This document shows, piece by piece, positions 16,305 to 24,878 of a DNA stretch of 64,000 bases. This DNA is from JANMDS01 sp031430575. Lineage in GTDB: Bacteria; Pseudomonadota; Gammaproteobacteria; Burkholderiales; Casimicrobiaceae. Positions within the stretch are counted from its first letter, which is position 1. The number at the start of each line of letters is the position of its first letter. The notes beneath the pieces are model-generated. The model did no database searches. It was not told the origin of the DNA and saw only the letters and a list, made by a program, of their open reading frames with translations. The translations under genes were made by a program, and so were the position numbers. The DNA lies in the NCBI GenBank assembly GCA_031430575.1, contig JANPBT010000026.1, positions 62,001 through 126,000 on the forward strand, written 5' to 3'.

Positions 16305-17042
16305 CTACGGCAGCCGTTGCACGGTGAGCGTTGAGCCTTCCCACGTGGTATTCATCAGCATCAAAAAGTTGCGCCCTGCGATCGCGCGCTTGAGCTCTGG
16401 GTCTTCGCTTATGGTCGCTTTGACGCCATAAAGATCGATTCCGCCGACTTTGATCGTCTTAATTTCCGTGAAATGATTGAGGAAGGCTTTGCCTTTGCGC
16501 GCGACTTTTTGCGGGCGCGGGTAATCTGATTTTTTGCGCTTTTTGGCCTCTTCGCCTTTCGCAGGCGGCTCATCTTTATAGGGCAGGCGCAGGCGCTCGG
16601 CATCGGCAGCGGGCATCAGCAAGCCGCCCTGGCGCTTGGGATCAACTTCAATTTGAAACGGTTGACCAAGCGCTAAAAACTGGGCGATAAATTTGCCATC
16701 AGTATCTTTGGGGATCGAAAGCGCAGGCAGCCCGGCAATATTGGGAGAGACGGCAACCAACCGCCCAACGCCCACCGACTCTTCCACACCGCGTATGCGA
16801 ACGCTCACATTGCCTGCGGAATCCAACCCCGAAACGTAAACGCCCTCGGAGGTCAGCTCGCCAAATCCGACAGTGCGCGCTGCGCGACCATCGATTTTGA
16901 GCACCGCCGCACTGCGTTGCAAGCTCACAACTTCGACCGTTGTGGCCGAAACCGCGCCGCAGGTTGTGGCGAATAAAGCCAGCGAAACGACGCGGGCGCA
17001 GACCGAAAATTGGCTGGAAAATGGGGTGGACGCAGAAATCAT
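16305..17042 (-). CDS. Retropepsin-like aspartic protease homologue, exported
   Basis: 245 residues from the ATG at 17042. A hydrophobic N-terminus (residues 13-30 or so) ends in VSA and is likely a signal. The start of the body fits the clan of periplasmic retropepsin-like proteins (VSLQRSAAVLKIDG). The C-terminus (GRNFLMLMNTTWEGSTLTVQRLP) matches the usual closing strand. However, the catalytic DTGA/DTGS motif is replaced by VDPKRQGG before LLMPAADAERL. A charged insert (PPAKGEEAKKRKKSD) also interrupts the fold. It may be inactive. It diverges from ctpA. Confidence 0.5.
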   Translation of the reverse strand: MISASTPFSSQFSVCARVVSLALFATTCGAVSATTVEVVSLQRSAAVLKIDGRAARTVGFGELTSEGVYVSGLDSAGNVSVRIRGVEESVGVGRLVAVSPNIAGLPALSIPKDTDGKFIAQFLALGQPFQIEVDPKRQGGLLMPAADAERLRLPYKDEPPAKGEEAKKRKKSDYPRPQKVARKGKAFLNHFTEIKTIKVGGIDLYGVKATISEDPELKRAIAGRNFLMLMNTTWEGSTLTVQRLP

Positions 17043-17219
17043 GGCGTTATGGTATCGCAAGCGGGTTTCGGCTGCGTTGATGTGGTGTTGGAATCGCGCG
17101 CTGGTTTGGCTCGGTTCGGGCTTCGAAAGAGAGATGAATTAGAAAAATCGGCGTATAGTGGAATTTCGTTTTCATCTCGGGGTCTGAGCGCATATCGAAA
17201 TAGCTCAGAGCACAGCAAC

Positions 17220-18665
17220 ATGTCGGAATTCATTAAAAAACTCGGCTGGATTGGCGCCGGTATCGCTGTCGGCACTGCGCTTTCAGTGACTTACACCGCA
17301 ATGGCGCTGCGTGAGCCCACGCTGCCTGTGCCAGTCGAAGATCTGCGGGCGTTTTCTGAGGTCTACAGCCGCATCAAAAATGAGTATGTCGAGCCGGTCG
17401 CTGACAAAAAGCTCATCAAAGCCGCGATTAACGGCATGGTGCAAGGCCTCGACCCGCATTCAAGCTACCTCGACGAAGAGGGGATGAAGGAGTTTCGCTC
17501 GTCTACCGAAGGCAAATTTGGCGGCGTTGGCATCGAGATTGGCACCGAAGACGGCTTTATTCGTGTTGTCGCCCCGATTGACGATACACCGGCGCAGCGC
17601 GCAGGCATCCGCGCGGGCGACTTGATCGTAAAAGTCGATGGCGAAACGACCAAAGGTATGGCGCAAGATAAAGCCGTGACCAAAATGCGCGGTAAACCTG
17701 GCACCAAGGTTGCGCTCGAAGTATTTCGCAAAGCGGAGCCCGCAAGCGATAGCGCATCGCTCACGTTTAAGCTCACGCGCGAAGAAATCAAGATCTGGAG
17801 CGTGCGCTCCAAGATGATTGAGCCTGGCATCGGTTACGTGCGCCTGCGTGGTTTCCAAGGGCCTACGATGACCGATTTTGGCCGCGAGTTGCGCAGTCTT
17901 TACAAAGATGGCGATCTCAAAGGTTTGGTGCTTGATTTGCGCGATAACCCGGGTGGTTTACTCGATGCCTCGGTTGGCGTCTCCGCAGCATTCATGCCCA
18001 AAGATGCGCTGGTGGTCTATACCGATGGCCGCGCTGCAGAAAGCAAAATCCGCTATAGCGCACGCCGCGAAGATTACTGCCGTGGCAATTGCCCAGAAGA
18101 TCCGCTACGTGGCTTGCCGGCATCGCTGCGCAATGTGCCGCTGACGGTGCTCGTTAATGGCGGCTCTGCGTCTGCGTCCGAAATCGTCGCCGGTGCATTG
18201 AAAGATCTCAAGCGGGCCACGATTATTGGCACCACAACCTTTGGTAAGGGTTCTGTGCAGACGATATTGCCGCTGTCAAACAACAGCGCATTGAAGCTCA
18301 CCACGCAGCGCTACTACACCCCTAACGGCACCTCGATTCAAGCCAAAGGGATCGAGCCAGACATCATCATCGATCAGCTCACCGTCGAAGGCTTAACGGA
18401 TGTGAAGCGCACCCGCGAATCCGAGCTGCCGCAGCATTTGCAGGGCGCTAACGAAGAGAAAAAAATCGTTGAAAAAAACGACGGTGATGAGCCTGTGGTC
18501 AAAGTCAATCCTCGCATTCGCTTTGAGAATTTTGAAGCGGGCATTCCTGCAAAAGACTATCAGTTGTTGCAAGCGCTTAATCACCTGAAGGGACTGCCGG
18601 TCATTCGCTCCACCAAGCCTGCGCCTGATGCAAAAACGGCGGCAATCGTGCCCGATAAAAAGTAA
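17220..18665 (+). CDS. ctpA: C-terminal processing peptidase, S41 family
   Basis: 481 residues. An N-terminal signal or anchor (residues 8-30) is followed by an S41 N-terminal region (EVYSRIKNEYVEPVADKKLIKAAINGMVQGLDPHSSYLD). A PDZ domain spans about 100-185 (GGVGIEIGTEDGFIRVVAPIDDTPA). The catalytic part has Ser in NGGSASASEIVAGAL and Lys in TFGKGSVQTILPL. It trims C-termini of periplasmic proteins. The ATG at 17220 is preferred: an upstream in-frame start at 17010 lies inside the divergent gene. An inverted repeat pair follows the stop. Confidence 0.92.
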   Translation: MSEFIKKLGWIGAGIAVGTALSVTYTAMALREPTLPVPVEDLRAFSEVYSRIKNEYVEPVADKKLIKAAINGMVQGLDPHSSYLDEEGMKEFRSSTEGKFGGVGIEIGTEDGFIRVVAPIDDTPAQRAGIRAGDLIVKVDGETTKGMAQDKAVTKMRGKPGTKVALEVFRKAEPASDSASLTFKLTREEIKIWSVRSKMIEPGIGYVRLRGFQGPTMTDFGRELRSLYKDGDLKGLVLDLRDNPGGLLDASVGVSAAFMPKDALVVYTDGRAAESKIRYSARREDYCRGNCPEDPLRGLPASLRNVPLTVLVNGGSASASEIVAGALKDLKRATIIGTTTFGKGSVQTILPLSNNSALKLTTQRYYTPNGTSIQAKGIEPDIIIDQLTVEGLTDVKRTRESELPQHLQGANEEKKIVEKNDGDEPVVKVNPRIRFENFEAGIPAKDYQLLQALNHLKGLPVIRSTKPAPDAKTAAIVPDKK

Positions 18666-18678
18666 CGCTATTTTGCGG

Positions 18679-18731
18679 AATACCTGCGGCGCAGATTAAG
18701 GCAAAAAATCGCCAAATCTGCGCCGCAGGTA
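18679..18731. repeat. Inverted pair of the dispersed repeat between ctpA and moeB
   Basis: Forward 18679-18697 and reverse 18714-18731, exact cores, 16-base loop. It starts 13 bases after the ctpA stop and ends 16 bases before the next start codon. Confidence 0.9.
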
Positions 18732-18747
18732 CGTTGAGAACCCACCT

Positions 18748-19509
18748 ATGCGCGCTGAACTCACCGATGACCAGCTACTGCGCTACTCGCGGCATATTTT
18801 GTTGCCGGAATTTGGCATTGAAGCCCAAACCAAACTCGCTAACGCCCACGCGCTCATTGTCGGCGCGGGCGGGCTGGGCTCGCCGGTAGCGCTTTACCTC
18901 GCGGCGGCGGGCGTGGGCACGCTCACCATCTGCGATCACGATGATGTTGATCTAACCAACCTGCAGCGCCAAATCGCCCACGATATGCGCGGCGTCGGTA
19001 AGCCGAAAGTGGATTCTGCAAAAGCCCGCATCGGCGAGATGAATCCGCTGGTCAATGTGCGCACAATTGCGCAAAGAGTGGCGGGCGCGAGGCTGGAAGC
19101 GCTCGTGCGCGAGGTCGATATTGTGCTCGATTGTTGCGACAATTTCGTAACCCGCCATGCGGTGAATCGCGCTTGCTTCGCTGCAAAAAAACCGCTGGTC
19201 TCTGGCGCAGGCATTCGCTTTGATGGGCAAGTTTGCGTCTACGATCCGCGCAACGAAAAATCGCCCTGCTATCACTGCTTGTTCCCAGAAGGCGATGCGC
19301 CAGACGAAGTGCGCTGCGCCGTGATGGGCGTATTTGCCCCAGTGACCGGCATCGTCGGCACGATTCAAGCGGCAGAAGCGCTGAAAGTGCTCGCTGGGAT
19401 CGGTGATCCGCTTGCGGGGCGCTTGCTCACCATCGATGTGCTCGCGATGGCGTTTCAAGAGATCCGTATTCCGCGTGATCCAGCCTGTGCAGTCTGCGCA
19501 AGCCGCTGA
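18748..19509 (+). CDS. moeB: MoeB/ThiF family adenylyltransferase
   Basis: 253 residues. RYSRHILLPEFG at the N-terminus, the ATP-binding VGAGGLGSPVALYLAAAGVG (36-55), DVDLTNLQRQ, DCCDNF and two zinc CxxC pairs (CYHC and CAVC) are all typical of MoeB/ThiF-type E1 enzymes. It adenylates the C-terminus of MoaD or a similar sulfur carrier for molybdopterin or thiamine synthesis. There is no rhodanese domain. It could also serve tungsten cofactor synthesis for the aldehyde oxidoreductase, which is inference only. Confidence 0.82.
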   Translation: MRAELTDDQLLRYSRHILLPEFGIEAQTKLANAHALIVGAGGLGSPVALYLAAAGVGTLTICDHDDVDLTNLQRQIAHDMRGVGKPKVDSAKARIGEMNPLVNVRTIAQRVAGARLEALVREVDIVLDCCDNFVTRHAVNRACFAAKKPLVSGAGIRFDGQVCVYDPRNEKSPCYHCLFPEGDAPDEVRCAVMGVFAPVTGIVGTIQAAEALKVLAGIGDPLAGRLLTIDVLAMAFQEIRIPRDPACAVCASR

Positions 19510-19516
19510 TGCGGTG

Positions 19517-19536
19517 AAATCTGCGCCGCAGGTATT
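19517..19536 (-). repeat. Dispersed repeat, reverse, between moeB and the NTF2-like gene
   Basis: Exact 20-base copy, 8 bases after the moeB stop and 14 bases before the next ATG. Confidence 0.9.
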
Positions 19537-19550
19537 GCAAAATAGGGCGC

Positions 19551-19982
19551 ATGAATTCGCCTGCGCTCACTGAAGCAATCTATTTCTTCGAAAATCTAAG
19601 CCCGGCCGACATCGCGCGCATGGGCGAGCGCTACGCAGCGAACGCGACGTTTAAAGACCCGTTTAACGACGTGACCGGCGTTACAAAAATCGCGCCAATA
19701 TTTGGAGAAATGTTTGAAGCGATGCATGATCCGCGCTTCAACATTATCACCGCAGTCGAGCAAGGTGATGAAGCGTTTTTGACATGGGATTTCACGTTTC
19801 GTGTGAAAAAATTTAGACCCGATCAATCAATGACGATCCATGGCGCATCGCATTTGCGCTTTGATGCCATCGGCAAGATCGCGATGCATCGTGATTATTG
19901 GGATGCAGCGGAAGAGCTCTATGCAAAACTACCGCTTATTGGCGCGTTGATGCGCTTTTTGCAGCGAAAGTTTGCGCACTAA
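19551..19982 (+). CDS. NTF2-like (SnoaL/ketosteroid isomerase type) protein
   Basis: 143 residues, the usual size for a single NTF2-like cone fold (FFENLSPADIARMGERYAANATFKDPFNDVTG at the start and GKIAMHRDYWDAAEELYAKLPLIG near the end). These proteins bind small hydrophobic ligands, and some are isomerases. The substrate is unknown here. The stop is next to the start of the PaaK-like gene (ATG at 19984), so the two are probably translated together. Confidence 0.75.
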   Translation: MNSPALTEAIYFFENLSPADIARMGERYAANATFKDPFNDVTGVTKIAPIFGEMFEAMHDPRFNIITAVEQGDEAFLTWDFTFRVKKFRPDQSMTIHGASHLRFDAIGKIAMHRDYWDAAEELYAKLPLIGALMRFLQRKFAH

Positions 19983-19983
19983 G

Positions 19984-21219
19984 ATGATTTCATTTTTTGA
20001 TACCAAAGAAACCCGCTCCACTGCCGAGCGCACCGCCGAATTAGCCTTGCGCTTGCCTGCGCTGATCGCCCACGCGCAAGCAAATTCGCCAGCGATGGCA
20101 GGCATTTTGAACGGCATACCTGCGGCGCAGATTTCGTCGTTAAAAGCCCTTTCGGCGCTGCCAGTAACACGCAAAAGTGAGCTCCATGATTTGCAAAAAG
20201 CAGCGCGCCCTTTTGGTGGATTTAACGCCGCGCAATATGGCGCGATTCGCCGCGTATTTTCATCGCCAGGCCCTATTTACGAGCCAGAGGGCACGCAAAC
20301 CGATTACGCTCGCGTCGCACGCGCGCTCTTTGCTGCGGGCATGCGCAAAGGCGATTTGATTTACAACACGTTTAGTTATCACATGACCCCCGGCGGCTGG
20401 ATCATGGATGCCGGTGCGCTCGCGCTCGGCTGCGCGGTTTTCCCTGGTGGCACTGGTAATTCCGAGCAGCAAATTGCTGCAATTCACGATTTGCAGCCGG
20501 TGGCTTATGCGGGTACGCCATCGTTTTTGCGCATCTTGCTTGAAAAAGCCGACGAGCTCGGCACGCCAATTACTTACTTCAAACACGCGCTTGTCTCAGG
20601 TGAATATTTTGCACCGCAGGTGCGCGCGCTTTTTGAGGCACGCGGCATTCAAGCGCTGCAATGCTACGCCACCGCAGACGCCGGCCTAATCGCCTACGAA
20701 ACCGGCGCCAATCAAGGCATGGTTATCGATGAAGACATCATCGTTGAGATCGTCCGCCCCGGCACCGGCGAAGTCGTGCCTGATGGCGAAGTGGGCGAGG
20801 TCGTCGTGACCACATTCAACCAAGTCTATCCGCTAGTGCGTTTTGGCACAGGCGATTTAAGCGCAATCATGGCCGGCGAAAATCCATGCGGGCGCACCAA
20901 CGCGCGCATCAAAGGCTGGATGGGCCGCGCCGATCAAACCGCCAAAATCAAAGGCATGTTTGTGCATCCTTCGCAAATTGCTGAGGTGGTCAAGCGTCAT
21001 CCTGAAATCATCAGAGCGCGATTGACGATTACCAATCCCGATCAACGCGATGCGATGGCGCTCAGTTGCGAATGTGCGCACGCAAGCGACGCCCTGCAAG
21101 CGGCGATTACCCAATCACTCCGGGATGTCACCAAGCTCGGCGGTGAAGTTCAATTCTGCGCGGCGGGATCGCTGGCAAACGATGGCAAAGTGATCGACGA
21201 TCAGCGCAAGATTGAGTAG
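19984..21219 (+). CDS. Phenylacetate-CoA ligase-like AMP-forming enzyme
   Basis: 411 residues, close to PaaK length. It shows the AMP-binding arrangement (VTRKSELHDLQKAARPFGGF, RRVFSSPGPIYEPEGT, ALQCYATADAGLIAYE, YPLVRFGTGDLSAI, GWMGRADQTAKIKGMFVHPSQI). Such enzymes activate an aromatic or other acid to its CoA thioester. A dispersed repeat is in frame near residue 45 (IPAAQI). The next gene starts 3 bases after the stop. The true substrate cannot be told from the sequence. Confidence 0.82.
   Translation: MISFFDTKETRSTAERTAELALRLPALIAHAQANSPAMAGILNGIPAAQISSLKALSALPVTRKSELHDLQKAARPFGGFNAAQYGAIRRVFSSPGPIYEPEGTQTDYARVARALFAAGMRKGDLIYNTFSYHMTPGGWIMDAGALALGCAVFPGGTGNSEQQIAAIHDLQPVAYAGTPSFLRILLEKADELGTPITYFKHALVSGEYFAPQVRALFEARGIQALQCYATADAGLIAYETGANQGMVIDEDIIVEIVRPGTGEVVPDGEVGEVVVTTFNQVYPLVRFGTGDLSAIMAGENPCGRTNARIKGWMGRADQTAKIKGMFVHPSQIAEVVKRHPEIIRARLTITNPDQRDAMALSCECAHASDALQAAITQSLRDVTKLGGEVQFCAAGSLANDGKVIDDQRKIE
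20116..20134 (+). repeat. Dispersed repeat, forward, in frame in the PaaK-like gene
   Basis: Exact core, read as IPAAQIS, in the variable N-terminal part of the ligase. Confidence 0.9.
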
Positions 21220-21222
21220 CCC

Positions 21223-22098
21223 GTGAATCGGCAAACTTTAGAGCTACTCGCCCTCGGCGCAACATGGGGATTTTCGTTCATTTTTTTGCGTATCGCCGTG
21301 CCTGCGCTTGGCGCATCGCCTGTGACATTTGCCCGGCTTTTTTTGGCCGTGCTGTTGCTCGGTGCCGTGTTGGTTTACAAAGGCGCGAAAGTGCCGTGGA
21401 GCACCCATCGTAATCGTTTGATCGGTTATGGTTTGCTCAATACTGCTGTGCCTTTTTTGCTATTTGGTATTGCCAGCAAATCGCTTCCGGCGGGCTATAT
21501 GGCCGTGTTAAATGGCACAGCCGCACTCTTTTCTGCAGTGCTCGCCATCGTCTGGCTCAAGCAACCACTCACACGCAATAAGTCGATTGGACTTTTGATT
21601 GGCTTCATCGGCGTGGCGATCTTGGTTGGCCTTGCGCCGCTCACGCTAGATGCGACGGTGGTCGGGGCGATTGGCGCGGGTTTATTCGGCGCGCTCTGCT
21701 ATGCTCTTGCGGGCCATTTAACGCCGCGCTGGCTCGGCGGCGTCTCGCCCTATGCGGTCGCGTTTGGCTCGCTCGTGCCCGCGGCTTGCGCGCTCGCGCC
21801 GCTGGCGGCGGTGAATCTACCTGCTGCGCAGAATCTGACCCCGCAGGTTGCTTACGCGGTGCTTTTTCTCGGGCTGGTCACCACAGGCGTGGCCTACTTA
21901 ATGTATTTCCGACTGATGACGAAATTAGGCCCCGTGCGCACCTCGACTGTTGCCTTTTTGATCCCCGTATTTGCGCTGCTCTGGGGCTGGGTATTTTTGG
22001 GCGAACCGCTCACTGTGGCCAATATTGCTGGCGGGGCATTAGTACTGCTCGGGGTTGCGTTAGTGAATGGGTTGTTGCCAAGGGCACGCACGCACTAG
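21223..22098 (+). CDS. EamA/DMT family permease, 3' end remade at the island boundary
   Basis: 291 residues with about ten membrane segments and two EamA repeats (residues 5-135 and 145-285), the usual length for RhaT/YedA-type drug/metabolite exporters. It begins at GTG, or ATG-less, 3 bases after the ligase stop. The last 69 bases before RARTH are repeated at 24698-24766, where they continue as PMVKKDS and a stop. The ancestral C-terminus was probably the one at 24.77 kb, replaced here when the island inserted. A decayed repeat pair lies in frame (LPAAQNLTPQV, 21817-21849). Confidence 0.85.
   Translation: MNRQTLELLALGATWGFSFIFLRIAVPALGASPVTFARLFLAVLLLGAVLVYKGAKVPWSTHRNRLIGYGLLNTAVPFLLFGIASKSLPAGYMAVLNGTAALFSAVLAIVWLKQPLTRNKSIGLLIGFIGVAILVGLAPLTLDATVVGAIGAGLFGALCYALAGHLTPRWLGGVSPYAVAFGSLVPAACALAPLAAVNLPAAQNLTPQVAYAVLFLGLVTTGVAYLMYFRLMTKLGPVRTSTVAFLIPVFALLWGWVFLGEPLTVANIAGGALVLLGVALVNGLLPRARTH
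22011..22079 (+). repeat. 69-bp direct repeat, left copy (attachment-site-like)
   Basis: Inside the 3' end of the EamA gene. It matches 24698-24766 at 68 of 69 positions (C/T difference at the tenth base). The two copies bracket 2.6 kb with a restriction-like and a methyltransferase gene. Confidence 0.92.
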
Positions 22099-22183
22099 TT
22101 TTTGTCCTTCGCGAGCTGCGCCAGAGTCCTGAGTCTTACATGTCACAATCTTGATTACAACGTACGAATCATCGAGTATCGTC

Positions 22184-23077
22184 ATGCCCACAAAAGCCGA
22201 GTATTTCAAAAAATTTGACGAGTTGCTTAGTTCGGTGCACGCACCAATAGAGGCGGACAGTATTTATTCGAATTTTAAGGTTGACAGTAAAACGATTAAA
22301 AAACATTTACGACTCTACCTTGATGAGAACACGAGCGCTATCGGACGTGTAATTGGGATATATCCTTCCTCGGATACCGTAATTCGAATTGCTGAAACCA
22401 TCTGCGGTAGAGTATCTGGCGCGAACGTTTCAATAATTAACGTTGAATGCAAAAGAATAATCGACGAGATTACATTGCCGAAACACGCAGCATTTTTGGC
22501 CACCTTTTTTGATCAATTTGCTGATCCGGTAACCGCGCAAGTCTGCATCGATAAAACGAAGGTGATCTCTTTTTTGTACGAGGAATATGTTGGTTTTGTC
22601 CATGAAGCCGACAACGGACTAGTGTCAATCGCTGGCACTTTGAATGAAAAAATATTGATACAAGGGCTGCGCAATATCGGACTTATTGAAGACAAAGATT
22701 TTAGAAAAACGGGTAAAAACAGCGAAGCTGACCTACAAGTCGAACACTCTGGAGCAACTACGAAAATCCTGTTCTGTGAGGTGAAAAGTTATGCAGCGCG
22801 CGAGCGACTATTGCGTGGTCTCCAAGATATTAAATCGAATGAGAAAGTTGGGGTTGGTTTTTTTAAAAACCCAGCAGAATTTAATCCTGAACGAACGACA
22901 ACGCTTCTCGACGCCCACCCGCGAGCGATTTACATGCCTAATGACACGCACTCAAAACTTCATCGTGACAGTGCCCGGCAAACAACTGCGCAGCAAGATC
23001 GGCTCTACCGTCCGCTTTCAGATTTTTTTACAGACATGCGCTTTTTTGTCAAAAACGGCGCATTGCCTAAATACTAA
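22184..23077 (+). CDS. Putative type II restriction endonuclease (PD-(D/E)XK-like)
   Basis: 297 residues. No close family is recognised. The segment near residues 185-210 (GKNSEADLQVEHSGATTKILFCEVKSY) has an acidic residue followed by a beta-strand and E-V-K, as in PD-(D/E)XK nucleases. Position immediately upstream of a DNA methyltransferase supports a restriction role. The ATG at 22184 is chosen; a TTG at 22151 is also in frame. The N-terminal half is helical and may be the DNA-recognition part. Base composition is AT-richer than that of the flanking genes, which fits recent acquisition. Confidence 0.6.
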   Translation: MPTKAEYFKKFDELLSSVHAPIEADSIYSNFKVDSKTIKKHLRLYLDENTSAIGRVIGIYPSSDTVIRIAETICGRVSGANVSIINVECKRIIDEITLPKHAAFLATFFDQFADPVTAQVCIDKTKVISFLYEEYVGFVHEADNGLVSIAGTLNEKILIQGLRNIGLIEDKDFRKTGKNSEADLQVEHSGATTKILFCEVKSYAARERLLRGLQDIKSNEKVGVGFFKNPAEFNPERTTTLLDAHPRAIYMPNDTHSKLHRDSARQTTAQQDRLYRPLSDFFTDMRFFVKNGALPKY

Positions 23078-23151
23078 ATATAAAGACAGTATTCATAATC
23101 TACAAGACAAAATGTCCGCTACAATTCCCAGATAATAGTCTGAGAAATGTT

Positions 23152-24498
23152 ATGAAATTGCAGGATGATTCAAATCATGAGGACTCAACTTATTCGCATT
23201 TGATTAAGGCAAGAAAGCAGTTTACGCAAGCAAGCATTGCAAACTACCTTGGGATTGACGCTCGAACAGTGCGGAGGTGGGAGGTGCGCGAAAGCGAACC
23301 ACCACAGTATGCAGCTCTAGCGCTTCGACAGATGATGCTACCGCTCGACAATAGCGAGGCTCGACTCGATCGCGCAAAACAGTTCCGGTTTATTGATTTA
23401 TTTGCGGGAATCGGTGGAATGCGCGCTGCATTCGAGCGCGTTGGCGGGGAATGTGTTTACACAAGTGAATGGGATAGCTATGCGGCGACAACATACCGAG
23501 AAAATTTTCAAAAACTTCATGTATTTGACGGTGACATCACGAAGATTCATGCGGACTCAATTCCCGATCATGATGTTTTGCTAGCGGGTTTTCCATGCCA
23601 ACCGTTCTCGATTGCGGGTGTATCCAAGAAAAACGCCCTCGGTCGAGCGCACGGCTTCGAGGATGAGACTCAGGGCACACTTTTTTTTGATGTGGAGCGA
23701 ATCATTGCTCGCAAGCAGCCCCGGGCATTTCTTTTAGAGAATGTCAAAAATCTTTTGTCGCATGACAAGGGGCGAACCTTTGATGTCATTCATCGCACGC
23801 TTGTTCAAAAACTTGGATATCAGGTTCACTTTAAAGTTATCGATGGCGGCCATTTTGTTCCCCAGCATCGAGAGCGCATCATCATTGTGGGCTTTAAGAA
23901 ATCAAATCAATTCGATTGGTCTCAATTGCAATTGCCTGCCAAGAACAAGCACATGTTGTCTGACATTCTTCATTGCACTGACGGCACGGAACCCTATCTC
24001 GAGTGGGATGACAACAAATACTTTAATCATTCCATAAGCCAAGTGGAACCAAAATATACGCTTTCGGAAAAATTGTGGGCTTACCTACAAGCCTATAAAG
24101 CGAAACACGCGGCCGCAGGAAATGGCTTTGGCTTTGGGTTGGTTACGCCGCAACAGACAGCGCGCACGCTTTCAGCGCGATACTATAAAGATGGGTCTGA
24201 AATCCTGATTTCTCAGGGAAAGGAAATTCGCCCACGTCGTTTAACACCTAGAGAATGCGCTCGACTTATGGGGTTTGCCGACAGTTTTCGTATACCAGTT
24301 TCGGATACACGCGCTTACAAGCAGTTCGGCAATTCGGTGGTGTTGCCTGTTATCTCGGCGGTGGCAGACCTGATGAAACCTTGGTTAGTCGAAACGCCAA
24401 GTCGCAAGGAGAAATCCGCCTCAACCAAGAGTGTAAATCTGGCGCATAACGCGCGCAACGGTTCTTCGCTCGATACGTCTTTTTATGAGCAACGCTAG
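23152..24498 (+). CDS. DNA (cytosine-5) methyltransferase with N-terminal HTH
   Basis: 448 residues. Residues 15-65 or so resemble an XRE-type helix-turn-helix (FTQASIANYLGIDARTVRRWEVRESEPP). The catalytic part begins at 80 with FIDLFAGIGG (motif I), then GFPCQPFS (motif IV with the catalytic Cys), ENVKNL (VI), QHRERI (VIII) and YKQFGNSVVLPV (X). The target-recognition region lies at about 265-370. It methylates cytosine in the site cut by its partner. The HTH may let the enzyme control expression of the pair. The gap from the upstream gene is 74 bases. The target sequence cannot be read from the protein. Confidence 0.9.
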   Translation: MKLQDDSNHEDSTYSHLIKARKQFTQASIANYLGIDARTVRRWEVRESEPPQYAALALRQMMLPLDNSEARLDRAKQFRFIDLFAGIGGMRAAFERVGGECVYTSEWDSYAATTYRENFQKLHVFDGDITKIHADSIPDHDVLLAGFPCQPFSIAGVSKKNALGRAHGFEDETQGTLFFDVERIIARKQPRAFLLENVKNLLSHDKGRTFDVIHRTLVQKLGYQVHFKVIDGGHFVPQHRERIIIVGFKKSNQFDWSQLQLPAKNKHMLSDILHCTDGTEPYLEWDDNKYFNHSISQVEPKYTLSEKLWAYLQAYKAKHAAAGNGFGFGLVTPQQTARTLSARYYKDGSEILISQGKEIRPRRLTPRECARLMGFADSFRIPVSDTRAYKQFGNSVVLPVISAVADLMKPWLVETPSRKEKSASTKSVNLAHNARNGSSLDTSFYEQR

Positions 24499-24697
24499 CG
24501 GTTAAAAAACTAATTTGAGGACATCGGAAAAACGTGACCTCTCTGTTGCAGAAAGAGTTGCTCCTTTGGAGATGCCCTTGGTTCAAGTTGGAACGCTGAT
24601 GACTAAAGTGGCATCGCTTCCAGCGTCGCGCGTGCATGAAATAATCCGCCTCTTTTGCCCTAAAGAGTCCCATTTTTGCTTTTTTTAAATTTTCAAT

Positions 24698-24766
24698 CAC
24701 TGTGGCTAATATTGCTGGCGGGGCATTAGTACTGCTCGGGGTTGCGTTAGTGAATGGGTTGTTGCC
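24698..24766 (+). repeat. 69-bp direct repeat, right copy
   Basis: See the left copy at 22011-22079. Translated in the EamA frame it gives the same VANIAGGALVLLGVALVNGL segment, then a different short C-terminus. Confidence 0.92.
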
Positions 24767-24858
24767 CATGGTTAAGAAAGACTCATAATTTTTTGACCCA
24801 ATAAGCCTACACATTTGCGTTGTGCTTTTTGCGTTTGATCCAGCACCCGAATTGTGTC

Positions 24859-24878
24859 TAATCTGCGCCGCAGGTATT
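24859..24878 (-). repeat. Dispersed repeat, reverse, upstream of the GspE-like gene
   Basis: Exact 20-base copy, about 50 bases before the chosen start codon. Confidence 0.9.

Larger units (their letters stand above)
22080..24697. mobile_element. Restriction-modification island between 69-bp direct repeats
   Basis: The segment holds two same-strand genes, a PD-(D/E)XK-like protein and a C5 methyltransferase. It is AT-richer than its surroundings. It has no copy of the repeat otherwise found about every 1.5 kb. It lies exactly between the direct repeats at the end of the EamA gene. No integrase or transposase is present, so integration was in trans, by homologous recombination, or the recombinase gene has been lost. 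Confidence 0.75.

Noticed and set aside
16951..16966. GCGCCGCAGGTTG near the start of the retropepsin-like gene as another repeat copy
   Set aside because: Only part of the core matches, so chance or heavy decay cannot be told apart.
17010..17220. N-terminal extension of ctpA
   Set aside because: It overlaps the divergent retropepsin-like gene and has no family similarity; the membrane anchor begins right after the ATG at 17220.
22080..24697. Prophage or integrative element with its own integrase
   Set aside because: Only the two R-M genes are present; no integrase, transposase or phage gene could be found on either strand.
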